A DNA stretch of 64,000 nucleotides from Segetibacter sp. (GCF_025963695.1 NZ_JAOQAH010000068.1:62001-126000); one strand, 5' to 3'; numbered from the stretch's first letter, positions 26,446-35,797 are shown. Numbers and translations: made by a program. The notes: generated by a model from the letters alone, not told the origin.

Positions 26446-28371
26446 ATGCCTACCCCAAGACGAAACGTTGATCTGACAGATAGCTTTGAAAAAATACCGG
26501 TAAAAATATTTGCAACTCCCAAAGAAGGGTCTGCTTACGTAGCACAGGAGATAGCTGACAAAATAAGAGAGTCGCAAGAAAATGAAAAGCAAATCGTAAT
26601 TGGTTTAGCAACAGGTTCTACTCCTATCAGCCTATACAAGGAGTTGGTGCGCCTGCACCGGGAAGAAGGGTTAAGTTTTAAAAATGTAGTAACATTTAAT
26701 CTTGATGAATACTACCCCATAGAAAAAGAAGCTTTCCAGAGCTACTTCAGTTTCATGCACCGTCAACTGTTCAATCACATTGACATTGATCCCTCAAACA
26801 TCTTTATTCCTAACGGCGAGTTGCCTAAAGAAGAGATTAAAAAGCATTGCCAGGCTTACGAACAACTGATCGAATCAAAAGGCGGCATTGATATACAGAT
26901 ACTCGGCATTGGAAGTAACGGCCACATCGGCTTCAATGAGCCTGGTTCAAGTATTTTTTCAAAAACAAGACTTATCACACTTGACAACAGTACGCGCATA
27001 GCGAACGCCCGGGATTTTCAAAACATATCGCAGGTGCCGCGCCTTGCCATTACAATGGGGCTAAGTACTATTCTTAAAACCAAAAAAATATTCCTGATGG
27101 CATGGGGAATGAAAGCTCCCATTATTGCCCAAACCGTAGAGGGTGATGTTACAGAACATGTGCCCGCAAGTTTTTTGCAACAGCACAATGATTGCACTTT
27201 TGTGATAGATGAAACTGCTGCTACCGAACTTACAAGATTCAAGTCGCCGTGGTTAACCGGTGAAATAGAATGGACACCTGCCAGTATTAAAAAAGCGGTG
27301 GTGAACCTTGCTCTGAAAACTAAAAAACCTGTACTAAGTTTAACCACGCACGATTATAATGAAAACGGTCTTGGAGATTTGCTGGTAGAAAAAGGAGACT
27401 CGTACGAAATAAACCTACAGGTATTTTATATGCTCAGAGACACTATTACAGGCTGGCCTGGTGGCAAGCCAAATTCTGTTATTCCTGGTCATCCTGAAAG
27501 AAGTGACATCCAGCCTAAACGTTGCCTGATTTTTTCTCCACATCCTGATGATGATATTATCAGCATGGGTGGAACCTTTATGCGGCTGGTTGACCAGGGA
27601 CATGAGGTACATGTAGGGTATCAAACCAGTGGCAACATTGCAGTAACAGATGAGTTCGTAACTCGTTTTCTTGACTTCGCCGTTGGTTTTGAAGATATGT
27701 TTGGCATCGATAACAAGACAAGTAAAGAGCTGCTGTTGTCAGCACAAATGTTTTTAGCAAGGAAAAGAAAAAATGAAAGAGACACACCAGAGATACGAGC
27801 CATTAAAGGTTTAATAAGAAGGTGCGAAGCAAAAGCGACCTGCCGGTATGCAGGCCTGACAGATGAAAGAGCCCACTTTCTCAACCTTCCTTTTTATGAG
27901 ACAGGAACCATAGAAAAAAGGCCAATGGGAGAAGAAGATGTACTGATAACAATGGAGCTATTACAAAAAATAAAACCTCACCAGGTGTTTTGTGCCGGAG
28001 ACCTTGCTGATCCACATGGCACCCACAGGGTTTGCTTAGATATAATATTTGAAAGTATCCGAAGGCTAAAAGAAAGAAGAGAAGATTGGATTAAAGACTG
28101 TTGGGTATGGCTATATAAAGGTGCATGGCAGGAATGGGGGATTTCAGAAATTGAGATGGCCATCCCCATGAGCCCCGATCAATTAATGAAAAAAAGGTTT
28201 GGTATTTTTATTCATCAATCTCAAAAAGATATGGTTCCCTTCCAGGGTAGTGACAGCCGCGAGTTTTGGCAACGGGCAGAAGAACGAAACAAAAACACTG
28301 CAAACCTTTATGCCCAACTTGGAATGACACAATATTCGGCTATGGAAGCTTTCGTAAGATGGCGGGAATAG
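26446..28371 (+). CDS. nagB: Glucosamine-6-phosphate deaminase fused to PIG-L-like deacetylase domain
   Basis: 641 residues, about twice the single-domain enzyme. Residues about 15-265 are NagB: GLATGSTPISLY, NLDEYYPI with the catalytic Asp, and GIGSNGHIGFNEPGS with the ring-opening His. Residues about 365-600 form a PIG-L/LmbE-type domain with FSPHPDDDIISMGG, the zinc-binding HPDDE-like motif, and DPHGTHR near its end. The fused form is known in Bacteroidota. It feeds GlcN6P into glycolysis, acting downstream of amino-sugar enzymes such as the murQ and kinase genes at 61-64 kb. The role of the second domain is not established. Confidence 0.93.
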   Translation: MPTPRRNVDLTDSFEKIPVKIFATPKEGSAYVAQEIADKIRESQENEKQIVIGLATGSTPISLYKELVRLHREEGLSFKNVVTFNLDEYYPIEKEAFQSYFSFMHRQLFNHIDIDPSNIFIPNGELPKEEIKKHCQAYEQLIESKGGIDIQILGIGSNGHIGFNEPGSSIFSKTRLITLDNSTRIANARDFQNISQVPRLAITMGLSTILKTKKIFLMAWGMKAPIIAQTVEGDVTEHVPASFLQQHNDCTFVIDETAATELTRFKSPWLTGEIEWTPASIKKAVVNLALKTKKPVLSLTTHDYNENGLGDLLVEKGDSYEINLQVFYMLRDTITGWPGGKPNSVIPGHPERSDIQPKRCLIFSPHPDDDIISMGGTFMRLVDQGHEVHVGYQTSGNIAVTDEFVTRFLDFAVGFEDMFGIDNKTSKELLLSAQMFLARKRKNERDTPEIRAIKGLIRRCEAKATCRYAGLTDERAHFLNLPFYETGTIEKRPMGEEDVLITMELLQKIKPHQVFCAGDLADPHGTHRVCLDIIFESIRRLKERREDWIKDCWVWLYKGAWQEWGISEIEMAIPMSPDQLMKKRFGIFIHQSQKDMVPFQGSDSREFWQRAEERNKNTANLYAQLGMTQYSAMEAFVRWRE

Positions 28372-28461
28372 AAATGTAGTTTTTAAAATAACAAGACGTT
28401 TTTTTCTTACAGCTACTACGCGCTAACTAAGAATAAAAACGGTTTAAGGATAATGTGGCAA

Positions 28462-28499
28462 AATCAAAATAGCGGGGTTTATTCTTCGCTATTTTGATT
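28462..28499. terminator. 13-bp hairpin between convergent genes
   Basis: AATCAAAATAGCG (28462-28474) pairs perfectly with CGCTATTTTGATT (28487-28499). It separates nagB from the convergent FKBP gene and probably ends both transcripts, although the T-run is weak. Confidence 0.7.
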
Positions 28500-28515
28500 C
28501 TATCTGATTAGCTCG

Positions 28516-28977
28516 CTATTTCACATCAATAAGGCTGATATCAAAAAACAAAACAGCGTTTGGAGGAATATTAGCGCCCGAACTTCCATTGCATCCGTAA
28601 GCATATGAGGAAGGAATAATTAATTTAATTTTTCCACCTTTCTTAATTAAAGGAATTCCTATTTGCCATCCTTCTATTACTCCTGATAAAGGGAAACTGG
28701 CAGTTTGCGAGTCGAAGATAGCGCCATTAAGAAGCTTCCCAACATAAGTAGCAGTAACGGTAGAATTTGCTGTGGGAGTTACACCAGTGCCGGGGTCAAG
28801 AATTTGATAATACATGCCGGTACCGTGCTTTACTACATCAATACCATTTGCACTTGCATAACTACTTATCTGCAGGTCTTCAGTTTGTGGCGAAACAGGC
28901 ATGCACCCCATTTCCTTTTTTGCGCAGCCGGAAAATAACAACCATATAATCGATACAGTTAGCAATAACTTCTTCAT
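28516..28977 (-). CDS. FKBP-type peptidyl-prolyl isomerase lipoprotein
   Basis: 153 residues. MKKLLLTVSIIWLLFSGC ends in a lipobox, so the mature protein is lipid-anchored at Cys18. Residues about 50-153 form one FKBP domain: VTATYVGKLLNGAIFDSQ, GVIEGWQIGIPLIKKGGKIKLIIPS and YAYGCNGSSGANIPPNAVLFFDISLI, with most of the proline-binding aromatic residues. It likely helps fold envelope proteins. It precedes, on minus, no close partner; the next gene upstream (29004) is 26 bases away and may be co-transcribed. Confidence 0.9.
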   Translation of the reverse strand: MKKLLLTVSIIWLLFSGCAKKEMGCMPVSPQTEDLQISSYASANGIDVVKHGTGMYYQILDPGTGVTPTANSTVTATYVGKLLNGAIFDSQTASFPLSGVIEGWQIGIPLIKKGGKIKLIIPSSYAYGCNGSSGANIPPNAVLFFDISLIDVK

Positions 28978-29003
28978 TAAATCTGTTTGATTGAAACGCT
29001 CAT

Positions 29004-29369
29004 CTAATTGCTTACTTGACTATTTATTCCATCGTCCTGCTGCATAGTTGTAGTAGATTCTTGAGATTTCTTCTTGTAAGTCAACTCTAAGTATCGCTGC
29101 TCATTCATTTCCCATCGATGTCTTTTAAAAAATACGCTACAAAAAACTGTAATAAGAATGAAGCCAAAAATTAGCACCAGCGGAGTTGACTGGCCATTTG
29201 CTACCATTGTTGCCCTGGTATACCAGCCTGACATATAATTAAGAATTATGCCGAGACTTATTAATAACCCTAGCGGAAGCCCAATCCACAGATGCTGGGA
29301 AAGACTTTTATCTTTCTCCCTATTCTTTTCCCAATAGCTCAAAAATTTTTCTTCCTCTTCCGTTAGCAT
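29004..29369 (-). CDS. Small two-helix membrane protein of unknown function
   Basis: 121 residues. The acidic start MLTEEEEKFLSYWEKNREKD is cytoplasmic-looking, followed by two membrane helices (about 28-48 and 64-82) and a polar tail rich in Ser, Thr and Gln. The pattern EKFLxYWExxR is common in short Bacteroidota membrane proteins of unknown role. It is 26 bases upstream of the FKBP gene on the same strand and divergent from the HU-CCDC81 gene. Confidence 0.6.
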   Translation of the reverse strand: MLTEEEEKFLSYWEKNREKDKSLSQHLWIGLPLGLLISLGIILNYMSGWYTRATMVANGQSTPLVLIFGFILITVFCSVFFKRHRWEMNEQRYLELTYKKKSQESTTTMQQDDGINSQVSN

Positions 29370-29413
29370 AAAGTAAAGGTAACATCAAAAAAAGTAGATG
29401 AAAGGTTCTTTTA

Positions 29414-30397
29414 ATGTCAGCCGTGGAAAGGATAAAGCTTTCTTTCAAATTGATTAAGTTTGTGAAACCTAAATTATTACTTGTGAAATTTGATGACCAA
29501 CTCGCCGCATTTCTTTATGAAAACAAAACATTGAGGCTTGAAGGAATAGGAACTTTTACTTTAGACAGTAAAGTAAGCGTACCTAATCAGCATGAAAAAG
29601 AAATTTATTATCCAATAGAAGGACTCTCTTTTACTTATAATCCTAAAAGCGACACTGATGAAAATATAATTACTTATTTAGTAAAAAAGCTGCATAAAAT
29701 ACAACCCTTAATCAGGTCAGATCTTGAGTCATATTTAGCGAATATTAAGCAGTTTATTAATTTAGGTAAACCCTATACAATTGAAGGAGTAGGTACGCTT
29801 AGTAAAAATAACCAGGGAACCTACGAATTTACACCTGGCAACTTTTTACCTGCAAAAGAAGAATTAAATCCGAAAAGAGAAAATGCAGATCATAATTATC
29901 CTGTACGGTCTCACTCAAATGCAGGAAAAACTTTTGTAGTTATACTTATCGTAATAGCTGCATTAGCGGCATTAGGAGGCATCGGCTGGGGAGTTTCGAA
30001 CCTTCTATCACAACGACAAGTGAGTAACGATATAGAGCAACAACAAGGCTTTAGTGATACAATCCCACAAGCAGGGGCAGATACTTCGACACCTATCACT
30101 ACAGCCTCCTCTTCTTCCGGTGGGCCTACATCGTCAACTATTGATAATACTACTAGCAGCGATTCTGCAAACTATAAAATGATTTTTGAGATTACAACAC
30201 TAAAAGCAAGAGCCCATAAAAGAACTGTACAATTACATAGCTATAAACACAACAGCAAATACGATACGATACATGTAGGGCCTGTTGTAAACTATCGCCT
30301 GTTTTTACCTGTCAGAATTAGACCTTCCGATACCACACGTGTGAAAGACTCCCTTAGTATTTTTTTTGGTTCCGGAGTACGAGTGGAAAAACTGTAG
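29414..30397 (+). CDS. HU-CCDC81-like protein with one transmembrane helix
   Basis: 327 residues. Two tandem HU-CCDC81-type domains lie at about 25-95 (LRLEGIGTFTLD) and 95-150 (YTIEGVGTLSKN). A membrane helix follows at about 173-194 (TFVVILIVIAALAALGGIGWGV), then a Ser/Thr-rich linker and an 80-residue beta-rich end where other members carry SPOR; no clear SPOR motif is visible. A GTG at 29483 is an alternative start: it is preceded by TAAGTTTG (29455-29462) and begins exactly at VKFDDQLAAFLYENKTL, the family N-terminus. Members are thought to link the nucleoid or cytoplasm with the envelope; that is inference. Confidence 0.72.
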   Translation: MSAVERIKLSFKLIKFVKPKLLLVKFDDQLAAFLYENKTLRLEGIGTFTLDSKVSVPNQHEKEIYYPIEGLSFTYNPKSDTDENIITYLVKKLHKIQPLIRSDLESYLANIKQFINLGKPYTIEGVGTLSKNNQGTYEFTPGNFLPAKEELNPKRENADHNYPVRSHSNAGKTFVVILIVIAALAALGGIGWGVSNLLSQRQVSNDIEQQQGFSDTIPQAGADTSTPITTASSSSGGPTSSTIDNTTSSDSANYKMIFEITTLKARAHKRTVQLHSYKHNSKYDTIHVGPVVNYRLFLPVRIRPSDTTRVKDSLSIFFGSGVRVEKL

Positions 30398-30509
30398 GGC
30401 CAGGATTGATAGTATTTGAGCATATTAGAAAAGAAAAATTTGGAATAGGTCTATAATGATGAGGACACATGATAAAAATAGGCACTTGCAGAATAAAGAT
30501 TTACAGTAA

Positions 30510-30529
30510 AAGTGAGTGACACAACAATG
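30510..30529 (+). repeat. Dispersed 20-mer, copy 3
   Basis: AAGTGAGTGACACAACAATG, identical to 4527-4546. It lies 112 bases after the HU-CCDC81 gene and before the terminator shared with groEL. Confidence 0.75.
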
Positions 30530-30588
30530 TCGAATTCACGTTCTACGTCCACAACTAAAAATCTAACCGCTATATTCAAAAACAAAAA

Positions 30589-30622
30589 ATCCCCTGCTGC
30601 AAACGCAACAGGGGATTTTTTT
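30589..30622. terminator. Strong bidirectional terminator of groEL and the HU-CCDC81 gene
   Basis: AATCCCCTG (30589-30597) pairs with CAGGGGATT (30609-30617); an A-run before and nine T after make it functional on both strands. Confidence 0.9.
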
Positions 30623-30660
30623 TTATTCCTTTCCACTTCCCCTTTTGGGGGTTTTGGGGC

Positions 30661-32301
30661 TTAATAATCCATTCCACCCATTCCACCTGGCATTCCACCT
30701 GGAGCACCAGCAGCAGATTTAGGCTCTGGCCTGTCAGCAACTACACATTCGGTAGTCAACAACATACCAGCGATAGATGCAGCATTTTCAAGCGCTACAC
30801 GGGTAACTTTAGTTGGGTCAATAACACCAGCAGCAAATAAGTTTTCATACACTTCAGTGCGGGCATTGAAACCAAAATCAGCAGTACCTTCTTTAATTTT
30901 CTGTACCACGATAGAACCTTCGATACCGCTGTTAATAACGATTTGGCGAAGAGGCTCTTCAATAGCACGCTTAACGATTTGGATACCTGTAGTTTCGTCT
31001 TCGTTAATGCCTTTTAAAGTTTCAAGAGCAGATACGGCACGAATGTAAGCTACTCCACCACCTGGAACGATACCTTCTTCAACAGCAGCACGTGTTGCGT
31101 GAAGGGCGTCGTCTACACGGTCTTTCTTCTCTTTCATTTCAACTTCGGTAGCAGCACCTACATAAAGAACTGCAACACCACCGCTTAATTTAGCAAGACG
31201 TTCTTGTAATTTTTCGCGATCGTAGTCAGAAGTTGTATTCTCGATCTGAGATTTAATTTGATTAACACGGTTAGTGATATCAGCTTTTTCACCTTTACCG
31301 CCAACAACAGTTGTATTGTCTTTGTCAATAGTGATAGAAGCAGCAGTACCTAAGTAGCTAAGGTCAGCATTCTCTAATTTGTAACCTTGCTCTTCGCTGA
31401 TAACTGTACCAGCAGTAAGAACCGCAATATCTTGTAACATTTCTTTACGACGGTCGCCGAAGCCCGGAGCTTTAATAGCTGCAACTTTAAGGGTACCACG
31501 CAATTTGTTAACAACCAAAGTAGCCAATGCTTCACCTTCAAGGTCTTCAGCAATAATTACTAATGGACGTCCGCTTTGTGCAACTTTCTCCAAAATGTGA
31601 AGAATATCTTTCATTGCAGAAATCTTCTTATCGTAGATAAGGATGTATGGGTTCTGCAATTCAGCTTCCATTTTTTCGCTGTTAGTAACGAAATAAGGGC
31701 TGATATAACCGCGATCGAATTGCATACCTTCAACTACATCAACTGTAGTGTCAGTGCCTTTTGCTTCTTCAACAGTTATTACACCTTCTTTACCAACTTT
31801 TTGCATTGCTTCAGCAATCAGCTTACCGATAGTCTCGTCGCTGTTTGCAGAAATAGTTGCAACCTGCTCAATTTTGCTGCTATCATTACCAACTTGTTGG
31901 CTTTGACTTCTAAGATTAGCAACAACAGCCTGAACAGCTTTGTCAATACCACGCTTAAGATCCATTGGGTTTGCACCGGCAGCTACGTTCTTTAAACCTT
32001 CGCTAATGATAGATTGAGCCAAAACAGTTGCAGTAGTAGTACCATCACCTGCTATATCAGCAGTTTTAGAAGCTACTTCTTTCACCATTTGAGCGCCCAT
32101 GTTCTCAATAGCATCGTCAAGTTCAATTTCTTTAGCTACAGTAACACCATCTTTAGTAACAGATGGTGCACCGAATTTTTTCTCGATAACCACGTTACGA
32201 CCTTTTGGTCCAAGTGTTACTTTCACTGCGTTAGCTAGTGTATCAACACCTCTTTTCATCTTATTTCTTGCTTCAATATCGAAGAAGATTTGCTTTGCCA
32301 T
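30661..32301 (-). CDS. groEL: Chaperonin GroEL
   Basis: 546 residues, full length, with all hallmark segments: the N-terminal [21 protein letters not shown]-site [11 protein letters not shown], the apical domain from about 190 to 375, [11 protein letters not shown], and the flexible tail [13 protein letters not shown]. It forms the 14-mer folding chamber with GroES. The usual adjacent groES lies upstream but separated by 144 bases that hold a hairpin and a dispersed repeat. No CIRCE operator was seen. A second groEL is not in the window. Confidence 0.98.
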   Translation of the reverse strand: MAKQIFFDIEARNKMKRGVDTLANAVKVTLGPKGRNVVIEKKFGAPSVTKDGVTVAKEIELDDAIENMGAQMVKEVASKTADIAGDGTTTATVLAQSIISEGLKNVAAGANPMDLKRGIDKAVQAVVANLRSQSQQVGNDSSKIEQVATISANSDETIGKLIAEAMQKVGKEGVITVEEAKGTDTTVDVVEGMQFDRGYISPYFVTNSEKMEAELQNPYILIYDKKISAMKDILHILEKVAQSGRPLVIIAEDLEGEALATLVVNKLRGTLKVAAIKAPGFGDRRKEMLQDIAVLTAGTVISEEQGYKLENADLSYLGTAASITIDKDNTTVVGGKGEKADITNRVNQIKSQIENTTSDYDREKLQERLAKLSGGVAVLYVGAATEVEMKEKKDRVDDALHATRAAVEEGIVPGGGVAYIRAVSALETLKGINEDETTGIQIVKRAIEEPLRQIVINSGIEGSIVVQKIKEGTADFGFNARTEVYENLFAAGVIDPTKVTRVALENAASIAGMLLTTECVVADRPEPKSAAGAPGGMPGGMGGMDY

Positions 32302-32374
32302 AATTATTATTATTTGAAGTTTTTAGTTTAAAGTGTAAGGTTTAGAACCCGACTAATTAAAACTATTTAGCTTT

Positions 32375-32386
32375 CGTTGCGTCGCA
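32375..32386 (+). repeat. Dispersed intergenic repeat, copy 5 (CGTTGCGTCGCA)
   Basis: Core followed by CTCTTGTACA. It lies between groES and groEL, so it would be transcribed if the two genes share an mRNA. Confidence 0.85.
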
Positions 32387-32420
32387 CTCTTGTACAACCT
32401 GTTTGCAATTCAGCTCTAAA

Positions 32421-32439
32421 AAAAGCCCCTTTTAAGGGG
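32421..32439 (-). terminator. Hairpin with T-run directly after groES
   Basis: On minus the sequence past the groES stop reads CCCCTTAAAAGGGG then CTTTTTTT. The stem is short, so termination may be partial, lowering or separating groEL expression. Confidence 0.6.
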
Positions 32440-32445
32440 TTGGGG

Positions 32446-32727
32446 TTAAACTATTGCGAGAATATCGCTTTCCCTCATAATAAGGTATTCACCACCTTCT
32501 ACAGAAATCTCAGTTCCTGCATATTTACCATATAAAACAGTATCACCTGCTTTTACAGTTACCGGCTCATCTTTCTTTCCAGGACCTGCAGCGATAACTA
32601 CTCCTTTTTGAGGTTTTTCTTTAGCAGTGTCAGGTATAATGATACCACCAGCAGTTTTCTCTTCAGCCGCAGCGGGCTTTACAATTACCCTGTCATGTAA
32701 AGGGGTAACTTTTAAACTTTCAGCCAT
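32446..32727 (-). CDS. groES: Co-chaperonin GroES
   Basis: 93 residues, the standard size. [36 protein letters not shown] contains the mobile loop that docks on GroEL, and [11 protein letters not shown] and [13 protein letters not shown] form the rest of the beta-barrel. It caps the GroEL chamber. It is the first gene of the chaperonin pair on minus; upstream is a 419-base divergent region shared with nusB. Confidence 0.98.
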   Translation of the reverse strand: MAESLKVTPLHDRVIVKPAAAEEKTAGGIIIPDTAKEKPQKGVVIAAGPGKKDEPVTVKAGDTVLYGKYAGTEISVEGGEYLIMRESDILAIV

Positions 32728-33146
32728 ACTTTTTAGTTTTTATTTAGTGTAAAAGAATTATGATTTCGTTTCTCCTGTGCATCGACTATTGTGCCATTCG
32801 TTATAAAAAAGTCAAATTAGCAGTTACTGTCACTTTTTAACCTCTTGCTTGCATTAATGACAGGAAGCAGGGCAGACGACAGTTATAAGGTGACAGTTGC
32901 GAGACAGGTTGACGAACGAAAGATGACAGTGGGTAGATGCTAGAGGACGCACCAAGCAAACGCTAACCTTAACCATCAATCAGTCACCTGTCGTCATATT
33001 TTTTCTGTCCGTCACCTTACAATTGTTAACTCCCTCCCATCTGTCACTCCGTCCATCTCCTCCCACAGACTCATAATTTTTCCTTAACCGTATTATCAAA
33101 GATGTCTAATTACTATCTTCGCCGCCCAATTAAAGTTGTTGAGTAA
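32728..33146. other. groES-nusB divergent region with GACAG-rich imperfect inverted repeat
   Basis: Repeated GACAG on the left side (32858-32940) and CTGTC on the right side (32990-33050) create an imperfect inverted repeat; best-matching parts are TAAGGTGAC (about 32886-32894) with GTCACCTTA (33011-33019) and TGACAG (32858) with CTGTCA (33041). A TATCTTCG element at 33114-33121 probably serves nusB. No coding frame and no CIRCE element were found. Confidence 0.45.
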
Positions 33147-34076
33147 ATGATCAGTAGAAGAAATATCAGAGTTAAAGTGATGCAGACCCTCTATACTCTA
33201 AGTACAGCAGATGGACAGAACTACCCGGAACCGGTTAAACTATTAAAAAAACAAGTAGATTCTTCGAGACAATTATTTGTATACCTGTTGTATGTACTGA
33301 CAGAAGTAGCCCGCTACGCAGAAAAAGATGCAATAAAACGTGCTTCAAAAAATCTCCCCAGCCAGCAGGACCTCAACGTTAATACCAAATTGTCAGGCAA
33401 CGAATTTCTTTGGAAAATAATAGAAAGCAGTTCTTTTAAAAAGGCAATAGAAGATGAGAAGCCTAACCTAATAGAAGACACTACCAATCAAATAAAAAAG
33501 ATTTACAACGAACTAACGAAAAGTGAGGAGTACCATAAATACATTCAGCTTGAAAGTCGGGAGAAGAAGTCGGAGAAGGAAATTATCGTTTTTATATTTA
33601 CAGACCTCATGCTGCCTTCTGAAGATTTTACAAGTCATGTAGAAGAGCATTTCACTAATTGGGACGATGATGCTGATATGATGAATCAGCTTATGCTAAA
33701 TTACCTGCAAAAGCCAGGAAGTTACAATCTGCAAGATATGTTGTCCCAGGAAAAATGGGACTTCGCAAAAAGTTTGTTACAGACAACAAGAGAAAAAAGA
33801 GAGTACGTACTTGACCTTATAAAACCAAAGTTGAAAAACTGGGATGCAGAAAGAATTGCAGTGCTTGATATGATCCTGATGGAAATGGGTGTTTGTGAAC
33901 TCCTGTTTTTTGAAACCATCCCAACAAAAGTTACGATCAACGAATATATAGACCTCGCTAAAGCCTACAGTACTCCACAAAGTGGGCAGTTTGTAAATGG
34001 CATTTTAGATAATATTCATAAAGATCTTGCAAGCCAGGATAAAATACATAAAGTAAGTTTTAAACAAAAAGCTTAA
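33147..34076 (+). CDS. nusB: Transcription antitermination factor NusB, long form
   Basis: 309 residues, more than twice the E. coli length. MISRRNIRVKVMQTLYTL is the family N-terminus, and the C-terminal NusB domain (about 190-300) contains DLIKPKLKNWDAERIAVLDMILMEMG and KVTINEYIDLAKAYSTPQSGQFVNGILD, the RNA- and NusE-binding surface. The middle section is the additional helical region usual for Bacteroidota. It aids rRNA antitermination. It is followed after 13 bases by the DUF1573 gene and then yajC, a conserved order. Confidence 0.93.
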   Translation: MISRRNIRVKVMQTLYTLSTADGQNYPEPVKLLKKQVDSSRQLFVYLLYVLTEVARYAEKDAIKRASKNLPSQQDLNVNTKLSGNEFLWKIIESSSFKKAIEDEKPNLIEDTTNQIKKIYNELTKSEEYHKYIQLESREKKSEKEIIVFIFTDLMLPSEDFTSHVEEHFTNWDDDADMMNQLMLNYLQKPGSYNLQDMLSQEKWDFAKSLLQTTREKREYVLDLIKPKLKNWDAERIAVLDMILMEMGVCELLFFETIPTKVTINEYIDLAKAYSTPQSGQFVNGILDNIHKDLASQDKIHKVSFKQKA

Positions 34077-34089
34077 CGAATCACGCTAG

Positions 34090-34620
34090 ATGAAGATCTG
34101 TTTATTTTTCATAACTACTATTATAGCCTTTACTGCCTGTAAAAATGAGGATGTAAAGAAGAAAGGATCACAGGTTTCGGTGAACGATACGACTAAGTTT
34201 ACAAACATTAAATGGATAGATTCCTTAAAGGATATAGGGTTCGTTGAACCAGGTAAAAAAACAGAAATAAACTTTAAGTTTAAAAACACAGGGACCAGGC
34301 CACTTTTCATTATTTCGGCTGAACCTGGTTGTGGTTGTACCGTTGCTGACTATCCCAAAGGGGCCATATTGCCAGGCGCAGAAGGAGTAATAACCGCGGC
34401 TTATAATGTAACTTCAGGAACGACCGGAGCATTCAGAAAGAACATTCATGTTACCACAAATACTATTGGTTCAACAAGTCATTACGTATACTTTTACGGC
34501 GTAATAAAAACCGCAGGCGATACCACTACAACGAGACGAAAAATAGACACTGCAGTTTTAAATACGCTGAAATCAAAAGAATTAAAAAGAAACCTTTTAT
34601 TAAAACCAACTAAAAATTAA
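34090..34620 (+). CDS. DUF1573 lipoprotein
   Basis: 176 residues; MKICLFFITTIIAFTAC gives a lipoprotein signal with Cys17. The single DUF1573 domain (about 45-140) has the pattern FKFKNTGTRPLFIISAEPGC GCT, ending the Ig-like strand with the conserved cysteine pair. The family is common in this phylum and of unknown function. It is placed 13 bases after nusB and 5 bases before yajC and is surely co-transcribed with them. Confidence 0.88.
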   Translation: MKICLFFITTIIAFTACKNEDVKKKGSQVSVNDTTKFTNIKWIDSLKDIGFVEPGKKTEINFKFKNTGTRPLFIISAEPGCGCTVADYPKGAILPGAEGVITAAYNVTSGTTGAFRKNIHVTTNTIGSTSHYVYFYGVIKTAGDTTTTRRKIDTAVLNTLKSKELKRNLLLKPTKN

Positions 34621-34625
34621 TCTCA

Positions 34626-34970
34626 ATGCTTCAATTTTCTTATCTGTTAATGGGCGATCCAAAAAACGGTGGTTCAGTTCAACTACTGCTAATGGGCGGT
34701 ATTATGCTTGTTTTTTGGTTATTTATGATTCGCCCTCAAGCTAAAAAAGCGAAACTGCAAAAGACGTTTATAAATGATTTAAAGAAAGGCGACAAAATTG
34801 TAACGATAGCCGGCATTCACGGAACCATACATAAAGTAAATGACGACAATACGACTATCCAGTTAGAAGTTAATCCGGGCAGTTATATTAAAATAGAAAA
34901 ATCAGCAATTAGCCTTGAATGGAGCCAGGCACTTAACAAGCCTGCTACAGCAGTTGCAGAGACTAAATAA
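34626..34970 (+). CDS. yajC: Preprotein translocase subunit YajC
   Basis: 114 residues. One membrane helix (about 17-37: LLLMGGIMLVFWLFMIRPQ) is followed by the cytoplasmic KKAKLQKTFINDLKKGDKIVTIAGIHGTI, the YajC signature. It associates with SecDF to support protein export. The gene ends the nusB-DUF1573-yajC unit, and a strong terminator follows 26 bases later. Confidence 0.94.
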   Translation: MLQFSYLLMGDPKNGGSVQLLLMGGIMLVFWLFMIRPQAKKAKLQKTFINDLKKGDKIVTIAGIHGTIHKVNDDNTTIQLEVNPGSYIKIEKSAISLEWSQALNKPATAVAETK

Positions 34971-34996
34971 AAAACGCACTAAATATTTCTTCAGAT

Positions 34997-35042
34997 CCGA
35001 ATGCTAATTTCGAAAACCTTCAAATTAGTGTTCGGGTTTTTT
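34997..35042 (+). terminator. Strong terminator after yajC
   Basis: CCGAATGCTAATTT (34997-35010) pairs with AAATTAGTGTTCGG (35022-35035) over 14 positions, two as G-U, and a T-rich run follows. Confidence 0.88.
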
Positions 35043-35081
35043 ATTTTCATCGTTTAATTAAAGCTTCCTAAAGGATTTGGT

Positions 35082-35693
35082 ATGCTAAAAATTGGACTAA
35101 CCGGAGGAATTGGCAGTGGCAAAACAACTATATCAGGTATTTTCAGAGTACTTGGTAGTCCTGTCTTCGATGCTGACCGGGAAGCTAAGTTGATTATGGA
35201 AACGGATGCAGGCCTTATATCTAACATAAAAAAAACCTTCGGGGAAGAAAGCTATACTAACGGTAAGGTTAACAAACCTTACCTGGCCAATATTGTCTTT
35301 AACAACCCTGCTAAATTAGATACACTAAATGCATTGGTCCATCCCGCAACTATAGCTGCTGCCAATAAATGGATGAATGATCAGCAAACTCCTTATGTTA
35401 TCAAAGAGGCTGCCCTTATGTTTGAAACTGGTTCTGTCTCAAATCTTGATTATGTAGTTGGTGTACATGCACCACAGCATGTTCGGATACAAAGAGTGAT
35501 GGACAGAGATAACATTGACAGGGAACAAGTACTGTTGCGAATGAGTCGCCAAATAGATGAAATAATTAAAATGAAACTGTGCGACTTTGTTATATCAAAC
35601 AACGAACAACAATTATTAATCCCACAAGTGCTGCAACTTCATGCCAGGTTTATCGACATGAGTTTCCAGAAAAAAAGTAATTCCGGCGCTTGA
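35082..35693 (+). CDS. coaE: Dephospho-CoA kinase
   Basis: 203 residues. MLKIGLTGGIGSGKTTISGIF is the N-terminal P-loop, VFDADREAKLIM the conserved DAD segment that binds substrate, and the lid helix region contains RVMDRDNIDREQVLLRMSRQ. It phosphorylates dephospho-CoA in the last step of coenzyme A synthesis. It lies downstream of the yajC terminator and probably has its own promoter. Confidence 0.95.
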   Translation: MLKIGLTGGIGSGKTTISGIFRVLGSPVFDADREAKLIMETDAGLISNIKKTFGEESYTNGKVNKPYLANIVFNNPAKLDTLNALVHPATIAAANKWMNDQQTPYVIKEAALMFETGSVSNLDYVVGVHAPQHVRIQRVMDRDNIDREQVLLRMSRQIDEIIKMKLCDFVISNNEQQLLIPQVLQLHARFIDMSFQKKSNSGA

Positions 35694-35784
35694 AGAAATA
35701 AGAGATCTTTCTGGAAGACTTCAAATAATATTTATAAAATCAACGTTTCTTGTATTACCAATAAAACATTTTCATTTATTTTGG

Positions 35785-35792
35785 TACTTTTG
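35785..35792 (+). promoter_or_regulatory. -7 element (TACTTTTG) before the small membrane protein gene
   Basis: TACTTTTG fits TAnnTTTG and ends five bases before ATG 35798, giving a nearly leaderless transcript. Confidence 0.6.
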
Positions 35793-35797
35793 AAAAT

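Noticed and set aside
31576..31995. 139-codon plus-strand frame inside groEL
   Set aside because: It lies wholly opposite groEL, whose identity is certain; Phe/Asn/Cys-rich composition is the mirror of groEL codons.
32728..33146. CIRCE/HrcA operator before groES
   Set aside because: No TTAGCACTC and GAGTGCTAA pair could be found on either strand.
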